Part shown: piece by piece, positions 48,000-59,549 of the stretch
Layout of the letters: each line of letters begins with the position of its first letter
Position numbering within the stretch: position 1 is the first letter of the stretch
Assembly (NCBI RefSeq): GCF_040581485.1
Contig: NC_090131.1
Location: 22,208,532-22,272,531 of the forward strand
Source of the DNA: Linepithema humile
Taxonomy: Eukaryota; Arthropoda; Insecta; Hymenoptera; Formicidae
Direction of reading: 5' to 3'
DNA length: 64,000 nt
Made by a program: the position numbers and the translations under genes
The notes under the pieces: model-generated
Seen by the model: only the letters and a program-made list of their open reading frames with translations
What the model was told of the DNA's origin: nothing
Databases searched by the model: none

Positions 48000-50259
48000 A
48001 TGGATGATGAGATGAGCGGTGAATTTGGTGATAACGTGAGTGTGTCTAGTCGAAGAAGAAGCATCATCATTAATACCAATGATGGCAATGTAATAATTTT
48101 TATTTATTCTTTTGTACTGTTTAAAATTACTTTTACAATATTTATTTAGCAATTATTTTTAATAATTATTTAGCAATATTTTTCTTTATATTACATTTTG
48201 TTTGACAATTTATTATTTTTTGGAGAAAATTAATTTTTGTTTACTTTTTTGAAAGGTGCCAGAATTGCCACCGGAAGAAGAAGGTTCCTCTAAGTTCTCG
48301 ATGATCAATTCGATGCACATGAAAGCTCTTATTTGGAAAAATTTTCTGTGGATGTGGCGAAACGTTGGGTAATTCAATCTTATCTTTCTGCATCAAATAT
48401 ATTTTTATTTCTTTGTTTTTTGCCATTTTCCTAATTTTTTATTTTTCTCTTACAGAGTAATGTTGTTCATTATCGCTCTACCGGTCGCCCAAATAATCCT
48501 TTTTTGCATTTCCATCGGCAAAGATCCCGTGGGTCTAAATTTAGCTATTGTTAATAACGAACTCAACAATAGCATGCAACCTTGTATTCCGTCAACCGGT
48601 TGTGATTGGTCGCTATTAAGTTGTCGATATCTTCAGCAACTGGAGAAGAAGACTATGAAGTTATTACCTTACGATACTGAAGAGGAAGCTAGGAACGCTG
48701 TGAAGAAAGGCTGGGCATGGGGTGCTATTACTTTTCCCTCAAATTATTCAGAATCTCTCATGGCAAGGATAGATTACGGCAGAAATGCCGCGGACTGGGA
48801 TATCGATTTCGCGGAGATGTCAATTATCATGGACATGTCTAGTAAGCCCTAACATATAAACAATAAAACAGTTAAATTAAATTGTCAATTGGCATAAAAT
48901 GTTGCGTTTTAAAAATTTTAGTTGAATGGAACGCTTTTATACAATAATGACATCTTTCAATAAACCAAGTTACATAATTTTTATCACATATGTACATGCA
49001 TATTTAACACATTAACACATAATTTACATATAATTAACATATAATTACAGATCAACAAATAGGACAATTGCTTCGAAGAGATCTGCTTTATGCGTATCAA
49101 GATTTCGCGAGAAATATTACTGTAGCTTGCAATTACAGCGAGAAATTAACCAGCATACCTATACATGTAAGTTTCATTAAGATTTTAGTTTCTATGTGAT
49201 ATTTAATTTTTTTATACTGTAAACTATTATCTACAACAATCTATTTCTGATATTTATTATTGCACCAGTTTAATACACCAATCTACGGACCTCTGGATCC
49301 TAATTTCACGGATTTTGCAGCTCCTGGAATAATCCTAACGTGAGTAGTGTTTAACTAATACAACGAATAAAATTAATTTTTTTTAAGAAAAATTGTTAGC
49401 GATTTGAATGATGAAAAAAACATTTCTTTTCAGACTTATTTTCTTTCTCTCGATCGCATTGACATCGGGTGCATTGTTATTGGAGAGAAATGAGGGTTTA
49501 CTGGAAAGATGTCTCGTATCAGGTAAACAAAAAATATTAAAACTTATAATGCAAAGATAAAAGAATTACTTTTTTTTATTCTGAATAAATAAATTTAAAA
49601 ACGAAAATTTAATTACGAAATCTAGATTAATAAATAAAATTTATTATTATCTATGTAATTTATTCAGGTCTCACTGGCACAGAGATTCTCTTCAGCCTAG
49701 TGCTTACCGAGTTTACGGTGATGCTCGGTCAGACCGTGATGGTGAATATAGTCGCATTTGCGATCTTCAGGATCACCTGCATTGGTGATATTGGTTGGAT
49801 CACCACTTTGATTATCCTTACAGGTGTCTGCGGCATGGCCTTCGGTAATTTATTCGTTATTTTAATATTATATTTTGTCGATTGTACATATTTATTGTTT
49901 CATCAAGAATTATCTGAGAACAAAACAATGTTTTTTTTTTTATATTGTAATTTCCAGGATTTGTCATCGCCTGTGTGTGTGACAATGAAAGAAGCGCTAC
50001 GTACATGGCGATGGGTTCGTTCCTTCCTATTATGATGTTGTGCGGGATTGTTTGGCCCATAGAAGGCATGCATCCTCTGCTGAAGTATATTAGTTTTCTG
50101 TTACCTCTGACGAAGAGTACGGAGTCAATGAGATCGATGCTGGCTAGGGGTTGGTCGATATCGGAACCCACGGTTTATTACGGCTTCGTAGCCACCTTCA
50201 TCTGGATTAGCATCTTCATGAGTATGGCGATATTATTGCTCAAATTTAAGAAGGGTTAG
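45435..50259 (+). CDS. ABCH-family ABC half-transporter, copy B (11 coding exons)
   Basis: Paralogue of copy A with the same NBD-TMD plan. Exons 45435-45631, 46999-47269, 47440-47862, 47997-48089, 48256-48368, 48456-48841, 49051-49166, 49269-49339, 49434-49522, 49668-49844 and 49958-50259 join in phase to 745 residues. Walker A GASGCGKTT (71-79), LSGGQ (170-174), LLILDEP (190-196), TTHYIEE (H228). A helix near 380, a large loop with paired Cys, then five C-terminal helices. Seven junctions fall at the same places as in copy A. The final 302-nt exon equals copy A's last two (87+215), and the middle NBD exon fuses three of copy A's. Exon 4 has two in-frame donors (after 48035 or 48089). Relatives include Drosophila snu, CG11147 and CG33970. 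The start ATG directly follows an acceptor and has A at -3 and G at +4. Confidence 0.92.
45816..45876. repeat. stem-loop, 17-bp stem
   Basis: AAACGAGTGATAAAT pairs with ATTTATCACTCGTTT across a loop of about 27 bases, in intron 1 of ABCH copy B. Possibly an element terminus. Confidence 0.5.
45895..46315 (+). repeat. two diverged direct copies, about 250 bp apart
   Basis: Blocks recur in the same order: TTTTAATTACAAAAAA / CTTTAATCACAAAAAA, TTTTGCAATG..., and CATCGCGGAAAAGCGGTAACAA / CGTCGCGGAAAAGTGGCAATAA. A decayed tandem duplication in intron 1 of ABCH copy B. Confidence 0.5.
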
Positions 50260-50330
50260 CTTAGAGGAAGGGAACATAGTTTTATAAGCTTAAAAATGGA
50301 ATCGGCCAAACTTCTATGTGAATTGCAACA

Positions 50331-50355
50331 TAATAAACTTGTGAATAAATAAAGC
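50331..50355 (+). terminator. polyadenylation signals of ABCH copy B
   Basis: AATAAA occurs three times within about 25 bases, about 75-95 bases after the TAG. This makes the 3' UTR short. Confidence 0.55.
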
Positions 50356-50498
50356 TCGAGTTATCATACATTAAATATGAAATTTATAAATATCCGAAAA
50401 CAAGCACAAATATTATATTGTTTCATAATCCACAACTTATGTATATCAAAACGTTGTAAATGTATAACAATTTGATATGAAAAAAAAGTTATAGATTG

Positions 50499-51298
50499 CT
50501 ATATGATTCGTCGTGTTTGTCGATGAAAGAGACAGAAGACTTGCAACCAGTTGTGCACGGTAAATATTGCTTGTAATATTTCATTGCGTTTAACGTGCAA
50601 GCCATCCAAAAAGAATCTCCCAAAGAAAACGATGATTTCAACAATAATAACGCAAAGTTGCATCAATAACCAGGGCGTGTGCAACATAGGATATTCCTGC
50701 CAAAGCAAAAATATATATTTATTTAGCAATAGTTAATGAATTGTTGGACAAATTTTTAATCAATTAATTATTCATACTTACTTTTTTATTTTCTACTTAC
50801 CGTAATGGCACCTAACATAATTAAAGTATAATGCTCGATTCCCAGTATAGATGTCATCAACTTTAAGTCTCTTTCGACAGTAAAAGGTACTGCAATTATC
50901 ATTTAATCTAATTAATAATTTAATAATTTGAAACAGTTCATGACAATTTATTAATTATTGTTATAATTGCCATGTAAAGAGATGGATTTTTTTGAAGTTT
51001 TTAGGACATTCTATAACAATAATATAGAACAACATTATTACTTTCTCGATTGTTTCCGTGACGCGACGACGTCCTGGGAACTTTATAATTCACTGTGCGC
51101 ATTATATCAAAGGCTGTAATCACCTGATGAAATTTTACGTTAATAATATAATGCATTTAAATGACATTTGCTTATATGTACTTAAAGTGTTAAGTTAATA
51201 TGAGAGTATTACGATGGACTAACGGTCCCAATAAGGCCCAGAATGATCACATACAACGTACTGCCCATGACATAATGATCGCATAAGGAACAAGCCAT
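50499..51298 (-). CDS. small multi-pass membrane protein, unknown family (147 aa)
   Basis: Minus exons 51298-51224, 51123-51042, 50889-50801 and 50696-50499 join in phase with GT...AG borders. The start ATG (MACSLCDHYV) lies 12 bases inside an exon, so a 5' UTR intron is likely. Hydrophobic segments: LYVIILGLIGTVITAF, YTLIMLGAIT, LLMQLCVIIVEIIVFF and a last amphipathic stretch ending with WLQVFCLFHRQ. It looks like a compact four-helix membrane protein. The end (a motif of the form W-L-x-V-x-x-L-x-x-H-R) and a phase-0 intron just before [EK]-[YR]-P match the neighbour at 52167-53152, so the two are probably paralogues in divergent orientation. Function unknown. LAPTM-like or insect-specific tetraspan proteins are possible relatives by topology only. 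Confidence 0.7.
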
Positions 51299-52166
51299 TC
51301 GTCCAATTTTCTGCGAAATAAAACTTATAGAATTAGAATTAGAAAATAGATATTTTTTTTTTAATATTAACTTATATGTTAAGTGCAATATAATTTCGTT
51401 AAGACTTAAAATCCTGTCATCCATTTAATATGCTTAATATTTTATTAATTAATAAAAAAGATATATTTAATTACAAAGTGTCCTCCGTGGATTTTAATAT
51501 TTCGTCGATCTCGAAAACCCATAATTCACTTTACACTTCAATTCTTGGTATGAAAAAATCACAGTTCTCTTCTAGATTAAACAATTACGTTAATAAATTT
51601 GAGATTCCTAAGTTTTGTTGCATCCATATGTATCTGCAAATTTTTGAGTTAATTTTATTAAACATATTGATTTAATTTGTGTAATAGAATTAATTTCTGG
51701 CGTTGATTTACAAATACCGTGATTAAATATATGTTAATTATGACGTAAAATAAAATAAGACGATTGCAATTATTTGAGCTACGTATTGTGTAAATTATTA
51801 TCTTTGTTACTTTATGAAGTTTGATAATCAATGAAGATAGATATTAAATATAATATTTATCGATTTGCTTGAAGTTGCATCGAAGTCAATAAAGTGAAGC
51901 AAGCGAGTTTTACTACGGTTACTAAATAATTATATAATTATATTATTGCGTTACAATCGTTCTTTGGTTATCCGTTTTATAATATTTTTTCGTAGATACA
52001 ACCTTCTCTTCGCATATTGCTTTTGTAAATTTCTTTATTACAAATTTTCTTTTTTTTTTGTACATATATATATTTATATTATTTGTTCTTTATTTGTGTA
52101 GAAATAATAACGTTGGGAATATTAGTTTTCTTGCTGTAAAAAATTTATCGTGATTTGTCAAACATA

Positions 52167-53152
52167 ATGGACCGTTTGCTAAATCGCGTTCGTAGCAGTC
52201 ACGAAATTAATCCGGAAAGAATGAAAGTTTACGAAAAACGCCGAGCAAAGACGGTACGTTGTAACATTTGCGAATTAAATTTAATATTACTTAATAATAT
52301 AACACGATTTTATTCTATTTTTAGGTGATTGAAAGTGAACTATCACCGCATATACTTAAAAATTATTCTAACAGTTTTCAAACGATCAAAAAAATTGTAA
52401 AATCTCCGAAAAAGGAAACGTTTTTCGATAATGAAGTTTACAAGATAATCAGAGCAATGTTGTTGGCACTGTCAATATTGGTTTTATGCTATCATGGATC
52501 AAAGGAGTACAATATTTTAGGGAATGGACAGATTGTTAGCGGTTTCACCTCGAGAGAAATCATTATGACATTTAGTTTGGGTTATTCCGTCACGCATTCC
52601 GTAATATCTGCCATTGCAGCTAGCATGCTTATTTATTCCATTATTTCGGTATCCAGCATTACTGTTGAATTATATTATATATTTTTATCTATAATTTGCT
52701 CTCATTTTTACTTTATAATTACATATTTTAGAAACGGCCGCAATTCAGTTTGCCTTTGATGGGCCTGTTTATGGCTGAGATGATGTGTGATTCCTGCGAC
52801 GCAATCGTAACAATGTGGTATCTTTTCAGGCATCTTGGGCTGCAAACTGCACTATTTTATACCACAGGACTCTTTTTACTGATTTGTAAATTTCTTTATT
52901 TTTTTACTTTTTTTTACGGAAAAATAGAACAGAAAATAATCTTTATTCTAAGAGATAATTTTTTATATCTAAAATATCTTAAAAATTTTCTAAATTTATT
53001 TATTATTTATTCTATTTATTTTTATTGTAAAATTTTCATAAAATGTAACACACACACGCACACATACGAATTGTTTACGTTTAGCGGCAGAAATATGGAC
53101 TTGGCTGGGTGTTTTACGGCTCTATGAACATCGAAACTTCAAATCGGGCTAG
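52167..53152 (+). CDS. small four-helix membrane protein, paralogue of its neighbour (210 aa)
   Basis: Exons 52167-52253, 52325-52648, 52732-52885 and 53085-53152 join in phase. A basic cytoplasmic N-terminus of about 75 residues (MDRLLNRVRSSHEINPERMK) precedes helices at about 79-95 (MLLALSILVLCYHG), 115-140 (SVISAIAASMLIYSIIS), 147-165 and 175-198 (LFYTTGLFLLISAEIW). The C-terminus EIWTWLGVLRLYEHRNF resembles the end of the minus-strand neighbour. Both have a phase-0 intron immediately before the third helix segment. The longer N-terminus is unique to this copy. AATAAA occurs near 53278. I recognise no family. Confidence 0.75.
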
Positions 53153-53448
53153 ATCACATGCATCAGAACGATGAGTATTGATAAAAATTTGTATATAAAT
53201 TTTTAATTGTCCTGTATATTTCTCTGTACTTCTTATTATATACACATTTTTTACAAATCTTGCAGTGTTGTAATTTAAATAAAATCCAAATAAAAAATAA
53301 GCTTTAACGTTTTTATTTTATGAAAACTTATCCTAAAAATCATATCTATTGACCAAATTAGATTAACTTTTATAAGAGATTATGTATCATAAAGTTTCTT
53401 GCATTGATAACTTTTCAAATAAACTCGTCAATTTTACCGTAAGTTTTT

Positions 53449-55549
53449 TTAAACATTTTCAGTCGCATACACAGTGGGACAATCCAAAACATCAACCGCA
53501 CACCGCGATTTTAAATTAACCACTCGTACTTCGGGACAATTATCAATCCTAAAAAATTATTGTATTATATAATATTTTATTTATTAGTATTATATTTTTT
53601 ATTAAAAAATCTATGAGAAAATAGTTTTGGTTAAAAATACCTGGGGCAAAATTTATCCAATGCATCTTTCAAACTATGAATTTGCGTAATATTCCTGGAT
53701 ATTTCCTGCAGTACAAATCCTGGAAATGCTTGACAATATACCTCTGTTGCTTGCAAATCGATTGCTGGGTCGATCGTTGTCAATTTATTGGGCGTATAAT
53801 CTCTATTTTTTTCTTTACTTCACAAATAGAATAGAAGCCATTAAAATCGCCTGTTATTTATTATGTAATTTATTATTTTTTATTTGAATACTTACTTTTG
53901 AGATTTGATGATAGTTGACAAGCTGCAATACGCGCTAGGATGCATGGCGATTCCGGGTGAATTCCATAACAAATATGCTCTCGCTGCCATCAATAATAAT
54001 TCGTTGGTCAAATTTTGTGCAATGTTTGATAATTTTGATCTAATAAATATAAAATATGACGTTTAGAATAATACATGATCAGATAATTGTATTAAATAAA
54101 AATTATCAACTTTAAATTGACCAAAAAATCTATTGTACAGAATCATTTTTCACGAACAAACATTTTGCATTAGTATTAGTGATATTCCTATATATTAAAA
54201 GCCTGTTAAATATAATCATGAGCAATTTGTATTACTTGCTGAAAAATTCGTCGATCGGCAAGTCGGCAACATGAATATTGGCATTTTGGGTGGCCAGTGC
54301 CACTTTGAAATGAGTTTCCAAGATGTTTGATGCACTGGAATTTCTCATCAAATTGATCAAGTGTATCTACAAAAGATTATTTATGATTATTCTTATGACT
54401 AATTACATTTCTAGTATTTTTAAATAAAAAAATTAAAAAAAATCAAATCAGAATATTTAAAACAAAATAAACAGATCTTTTTGATATTAAATGTATTGAT
54501 ATAATAATAATTTAAATTTGTAACAATAACATTCTACAAAACTTAATTATAAGTTATATAAAAATTAAAAAGTTTTAATGTACACTTAGTTCGGGTTGTT
54601 TTCTCGCCGCAGCTTCGATGTAGCAAAATTCTTTTCTGGACCAGACTTGCGCAGCTTCTTTTACGAAATAAACATTGAAGGGATGCTCGTCTCCAGAAAT
54701 CTTCAATTCACTATAGTGTTGATAGATTACTTGATTCATAAGAGTTCTAAATTATTTCTTTTATTAAACGTGCAGTATTTTGATATGAGTTTAAAGTTAA
54801 TTACTTAATTCTTGAAAGCATTAAATATAAATTGTAAAGAATAATTAATTAAATCGCGAAATTATTAATAAAATTGTGGGCATTAAATTAATTATATTTA
54901 TTACTTACGATTAGTTTTATTAATTGCTTTGTTTATTTATTTTATCAAAGTTTTGGTTAGTTATTTTATTAATTTTAGTGGAGTTTATCAAAATATTATT
55001 CTTTTTAAATTTATTTAGTTTTAGTAATTTTTTTTTATATATACCAGCAGTTATCATCGTTTGTTACAGGTGAACAAAGTATCGCCGTGATGAAGACAAA
55101 GACAACCAAACCGCTAATGATGAGGCATGCTGTCATAAACAAGGTGAAGAGATCATTTGGCCATCTTCTTAATTGATTCGCGACGCCTTTGACGATTGGC
55201 GTGTTGTATTGCGCGCCCTGAATCGTATTTTCAATGTACATATACGAAAAATCAAGTATCTTGCATTTGCTTTCATCCAAGAGGAAGGGAAGTTTATCCT
55301 CGTCAAAGTCTAAGAATTTTTAATTTTAATTTTATCATATTTATCATATTTTATCATATCAATTTTATCATATTTTATCATATTTTGCAGAAAAAGAAAT
55401 ACTAAAAAGAATACTTTAATTTAAAAATATATATTATTTTAACGGATTATGTTGTTTTGAGCATTTTGTAAAAAATAAATTTTCTAAATATGACATTTCA
55501 TACATACTGTTCATAATATTTTTAGGTACTTACGCTTGGCCTTCGGCAT
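53449..55549 (-). CDS. type II membrane protein, A4GALT-like glycosyltransferase lacking DXD (319 aa)
   Basis: Minus exons 55549-55534, 55309-55045, 54710-54584, 54366-54236, 54039-53896, 53817-53641 and 53548-53449 join in phase. The cytoplasmic tail has about 58 residues, one signal-anchor helix at 59-83 and a luminal domain, which is Golgi glycosyltransferase topology. The segments SRKEFCYIEAAARKQPEL, then VALATQNANIHVADLPIDEFF, then ARAYLLWNSPGIAMHPSAY follow the order and spacing of alpha-1,4-galactosyl/GlcNAc transferases (C-AIESAA-NP, NYPNV-F-L--EYF, R-L-LWKYGGIYLDTD). The metal-binding DXD and the upstream SD are missing (MHPSAY at 212-217). A Cys-rich tail resembles the family's late KFC...C region. 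It is likely an inactive or re-purposed member. The frame is open 5' of the ATG to an AG at about 55609, so exons near 60.3 kb may add an N-terminal extension. The family call is by eye. Confidence 0.6.
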
Positions 55550-55639
55550 TTTGGCAACGTCGTCGCACTGGAGTTCGGATCTGATCAACGACGCTTTAAA
55601 GTCTCGCTTTGAAACGCAATTTGCCGAGTCGACACTTCA

Positions 55640-56124
55640 TAACAAAGTCAAGCGGACTTAAATCGAATTGCGACGTTGGGAAATTGGCGAGGTATCCATA
55701 TTGTGCAATACAAGTGCGGTATATTGCTTTTGCAAATTAGACACGAATTGCTGTGACGTTATCATACAAATGAGTTCACAGTGCACGCTCGTTTATTAAA
55801 TCTAGTTTTTAAATATAATCAATAAATCTATTTAATGCGTTACAATGAATATATAATGAATATATATCATATTTACAAGACATTTGTGATAATTTTTTAT
55901 GCAAGATTTACTGTGAAAAAATCACAATATTTATTGTAAAAATAATGACAAAACAGTCACAAGAAATATAATACAATTTGAATGCAATTTGCTGCGGCGG
56001 ATTCCGTGACGGTACATGATGCAAAATTTTTATATCAACGCTGCAATACTGCAATATCTCGATCTGCGATATCTCGATCTACAATATCTTGACCTGCAAT
56101 GTATCGATCTGCGTTATATTGTAT
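55640..56124. other. intergenic, no gene seen
   Basis: AT-rich with a short run of degenerate ATATCTCGATCTGC repeats at about 56050-56120 (five loose copies of a unit of about 15 bp). Confidence 0.45.
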
Positions 56125-56651
56125 CAGAGAGAAGCCTGAGAGCGGTCATCACCCCGATTTAGCTGCAACCACAATTCAAGACGCTTCTATGTGCACAAAA
56201 CGTGCACATTGAACTACTGAGCCATGTACACGATACTTTCCAGTGGGTAACATGCTATGTGCACAATGTTTGGTTCTGTTCCATTCTATGTGCACAAAGT
56301 GTCGGTAACACAGAGCTAGTAGGGTAACATTGATGTATATAAAATAAATTTTCAATAAAAAAACATGCACATGTCATTATTTATTTTTATGTTAAAGCTT
56401 AATTTACAATAAGTTCTTTTTAACATAAATATACGTGACAATTTTGTTAATAAAAATTGCATCCAAGAATCGCGACATATAAGTTTTTTTAATTTTTGTA
56501 AATTCTATTTTTATATTTTGCCCTTACTTTACAATTTTTACGTAACAAGATTATAACTTTTAGATACATAGCACGTTTTGTGCACATAGAGGCGTCTTGA
56601 ATTGTGGTTGCAGCTAAATCGGGGGGATGATCGCTCTCAGGCTTCTCTCTG
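56125..56651. mobile_element. 527-bp DNA element with 81-bp terminal inverted repeats
   Basis: Ends start CAGAGAGAAGCCTGAGAGCG. Left TIR 56125-56205 and right TIR 56571-56651 differ at only a few positions, and each contains TGTGCACAAAACGTGC. The spacer (about 365 bp) is AT-rich with no transposase, so non-autonomous. I see no clear target-site duplication next to the ends. Confidence 0.85.
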
Positions 56652-57828
56652 CTGGTACGATCATTTTCTTTCTTTCAATGGAAAGAAAATTTAAAGAATG
56701 TTGTGAAATAAAATACATTGTTTGTCGAGAAAAGATTTTAATAAAACCAAATACAATATAATAATAGTATACAATAAGTAATATTAAATTCAGAAAACAT
56801 ATACAATGAAAAAGAAATATATACAACAATGCTGCATACAGATGCAATAATGTGATATACATATATATATGTAATACAATATACAATTATATAATAATAT
56901 AATATACAATATAATATACAATATATTAATACAATATTTTGTACAAATGAGAAACAGATTTTTACAAGTTTACAATATTTAAGAGAAATGTTCCAGTGGC
57001 AATATATTTAAGAATTAATTATTATTAAAAATGTGATGTTTTCTATGTGTGAAAATAATATTTTTAATATTATATAATAAAAATTAAAATTTACTTCGCG
57101 GAAATTTAAAACCAAAATTTGCATTTATTAAACGACGATATTAAATATTTGCAAAAATAATTGGATACGTAAATTTACCACAGTTTCCGGACATTATATT
57201 TATGAATATTAAAAAATTATTTTGTTCATATATTTTCGGAGATTGAGACATATCCAGCCATTGGGACATTTAGCTTATTACAATTTTTCTTAATATATTA
57301 TCCTGTATTCCATCGAAATAATATACAAGATAATACAAAATGAAAATAATATGCCAATATGTCAATAATATGTCAATAAAATCATTTAAACGTTCAAAAG
57401 TTTTATGCAAAATATGCAAAATACTTTAGTTAAAAAGAGCTGAACAATACGATTTTGTATTTATAATCAAAAGTATCTCTTATAATTCAAAAAGTAGTAA
57501 TATTTTATTAGTGAAATTTATTAATCTAAACATTTAAACGTCTAAACGTTCAAACTTTTTCATAATTTACGCAAGAAACATCTTTCGTTTTTCGAAAGAG
57601 AATCTTGCTGTTTGCCCACCCGAAGTTTTATCATTATTTTTGTCATCAATAAACTACAAACTAACTGCCAAAGCAGAAGTTCCAAAGTTTATCGACAGCA
57701 AAGAATTAAAAAAAAAAATACAATATAGAAGTGATAAGAAGTTTTAAAATCCTACCTACCTACCCACAAACTTTATCTAGTAGAAAATCCTACCTAATTA
57801 GAAATTCTATACCTAAGAGTTCGTACAA
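56652..57828. other. intergenic, no gene seen
   Basis: AT-rich spacer without exon signal. Confidence 0.4.
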
Positions 57829-57837
57829 AAAATTTTC

Positions 57838-58258
57838 CGCAGGATGCTTTAGCGCAAAGCTCGACTCAGTTACCGCCATTTGTATCTGAATTTCGGGAAG
57901 GAGTTTTTCGCAGGATGCTTTAGCGCAGAGCTCGGCTCAGTTACCGCCATTTGCATCTGAAATTCGGGAGGGAGTTTTTCGCAGGATGCTTTAGCGCAGA
58001 GCTCGGCTTAGTTACCGCCATTTGCATCTGAATTTCGGAAGGAAATTTTCCGCAGGATGCTTTAGCGCAGAGCTCGGCTCAGTTACCGCCATTTGCATCT
58101 GAATTTTGGGAGGGAGTTTTCCGCAGGATGCTTTAGCGCAGAGCTTGGCTCAGTTACCGCTATTTGCATCCAAAATCTGAGAGCTACTACCTTGGTGTTT
58201 CTCAAAAGACGCTAGCGCAGAGCTCAGCTCAGTTTCCGCTAGTTGCGTCTGAAATTTT
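57838..58258 (+). repeat. 71-bp tandem repeat array (5 regular copies plus a diverged sixth)
   Basis: The word AGGATGCTTTAGCGCA starts at 57841, 57912, 57983, 58054 and 58125, exactly 71 bases apart each time. A diverged sixth unit follows from about 58205. Each unit also carries GAGCTCGGCTCAGTTACCGC and ATTTGCATCTGA. Units are about 50% GC in AT-rich surroundings. There is no conserved open frame, and 71 is not a multiple of three. Confidence 0.95.
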
Positions 58259-58374
58259 TGTTGATAGTCGATCATTATTCAATGATCGATCGTATCAACG
58301 TTGTTTCGAGATCTGTGCTCGACCATCATCGACGGGACCACGAATTTCGAATTTCCGCGCTCAACCATGGGATC

Positions 58375-58606
58375 AACACTAGAACTACCGACGATTAACA
58401 TATACCAATTTTTATTTCTTTTTTCTTTCTTTTTAAAAGGTGATAAAGAGAAAAAGTACATTAATCAATTTAATTATTTAACACAATGCAACACAAGTCA
58501 CAGAAAAAAATCTCAAAAAATACAATATAAATTTAAATAATTATTCTAAAATGAATAAACCGGTCATTTTGACCGCTTTGATAGTTCTAGTGTTCTAATG
58601 TTAAGC
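58375..58606. mobile_element. piggyBac-like non-autonomous remnant
   Basis: Near-terminal AACACTAGAACTACC on the left is mirrored by GATAGTTCTAGTGTT on the right. The right end has the palindrome CGGTCATTTTGACCG typical of insect piggyBac-like MITEs, and is followed by TTAA (about 58601). No matching TTAA lies at the left edge, so the left end is truncated or altered. Confidence 0.45.
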
Positions 58607-58964
58607 CATAGGACCACGGATGCATGGGTAAGCTAGGAAAGATTGCGAAGAAATTGACGTATAGCAAGAATAAATATATATTTTAAAATTGTAAATAAAT
58701 TGTTAATAAAAAATGCACTCTTTCTTTATTAGATCAATTATTTCAAATATACCATAATTTATTAATATATTTACGTTTGTGTAAAAGAATTTTCTTTTTT
58801 ATTTTTAATTTAAATTTGTGATACATTTGTGGTACATATGTATTTAAAAATTTTCTTACTTTTGCTTTTCAACGCCAATTTATAATATTTAATCCTGGAA
58901 AGATATAAAAAAATAAACCACTTACCGTAGGGAAGGAAGAAATAAAAGTACACATTTACACACA

Positions 58965-59405
58965 GAAAAAGAATTTTGCTATCGCAATAAAATAATCGTT
59001 GCTATTGCATGTTAAATATGTTAGCGATAAAATTTCGCTATTGTAACTATTTTTACAGATTATTCAATATGCAACAAATCTGGTTTGTTCAAAAAATCGA
59101 CAAATTTTGAGATGAGAAAACAAGTTAAAATTCGCTGTTACAACAAAATAATTAATTTTTAATAAATTTATTTTACTATTGCAATGAATTGTCGCCATTA
59201 TAATACAAACTTTGATAATAAGATAAAAATAAATTTCTTATTATATATTAGCAATATAATTTGCAGATTTAAAAACTAATTTCGGTAAATAAAATTATTA
59301 TCTATAACAAATCTCTTTGCTGTTCAAATAATAATCAACTGTAAGAAATTTTGCTATGATAGCTTATATAAAATTTACTGCGGCAGCAAATACTTTTTTT
59401 CTATG
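58965..59405. mobile_element. possible decayed MITE
   Basis: ACACAGAAAAAGAATTTTGCT at the left resembles the reverse complement of AGCAAATACTTTTTTTCTATGT at the right. The interior is AT-rich with repeated TTGCTATNGCA words. Weak. Confidence 0.3.
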
Positions 59406-59549
59406 TATTAACAAGTTTTATCTTTTATTTTATGTATAATCTTTTTTTAAATATTTTTTTCTTCTATTTTTTCTTATATAAAAAAAATATAAATAAATAT
59501 ATAAACATATATAAATATATAAACACAAGTACATTATTCAGAATAAAAA

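Noticed and set aside
54228..54240. Possible third GC donor (GCAAGT) in the A4GALT-like gene
   Set aside because: The GTAATA four bases further keeps the reading phase, while the GC site would not.
57838..58258. CRISPR-like array
   Set aside because: Units are head-to-tail 71-bp repeats with no distinct spacers, in a eukaryotic genome.
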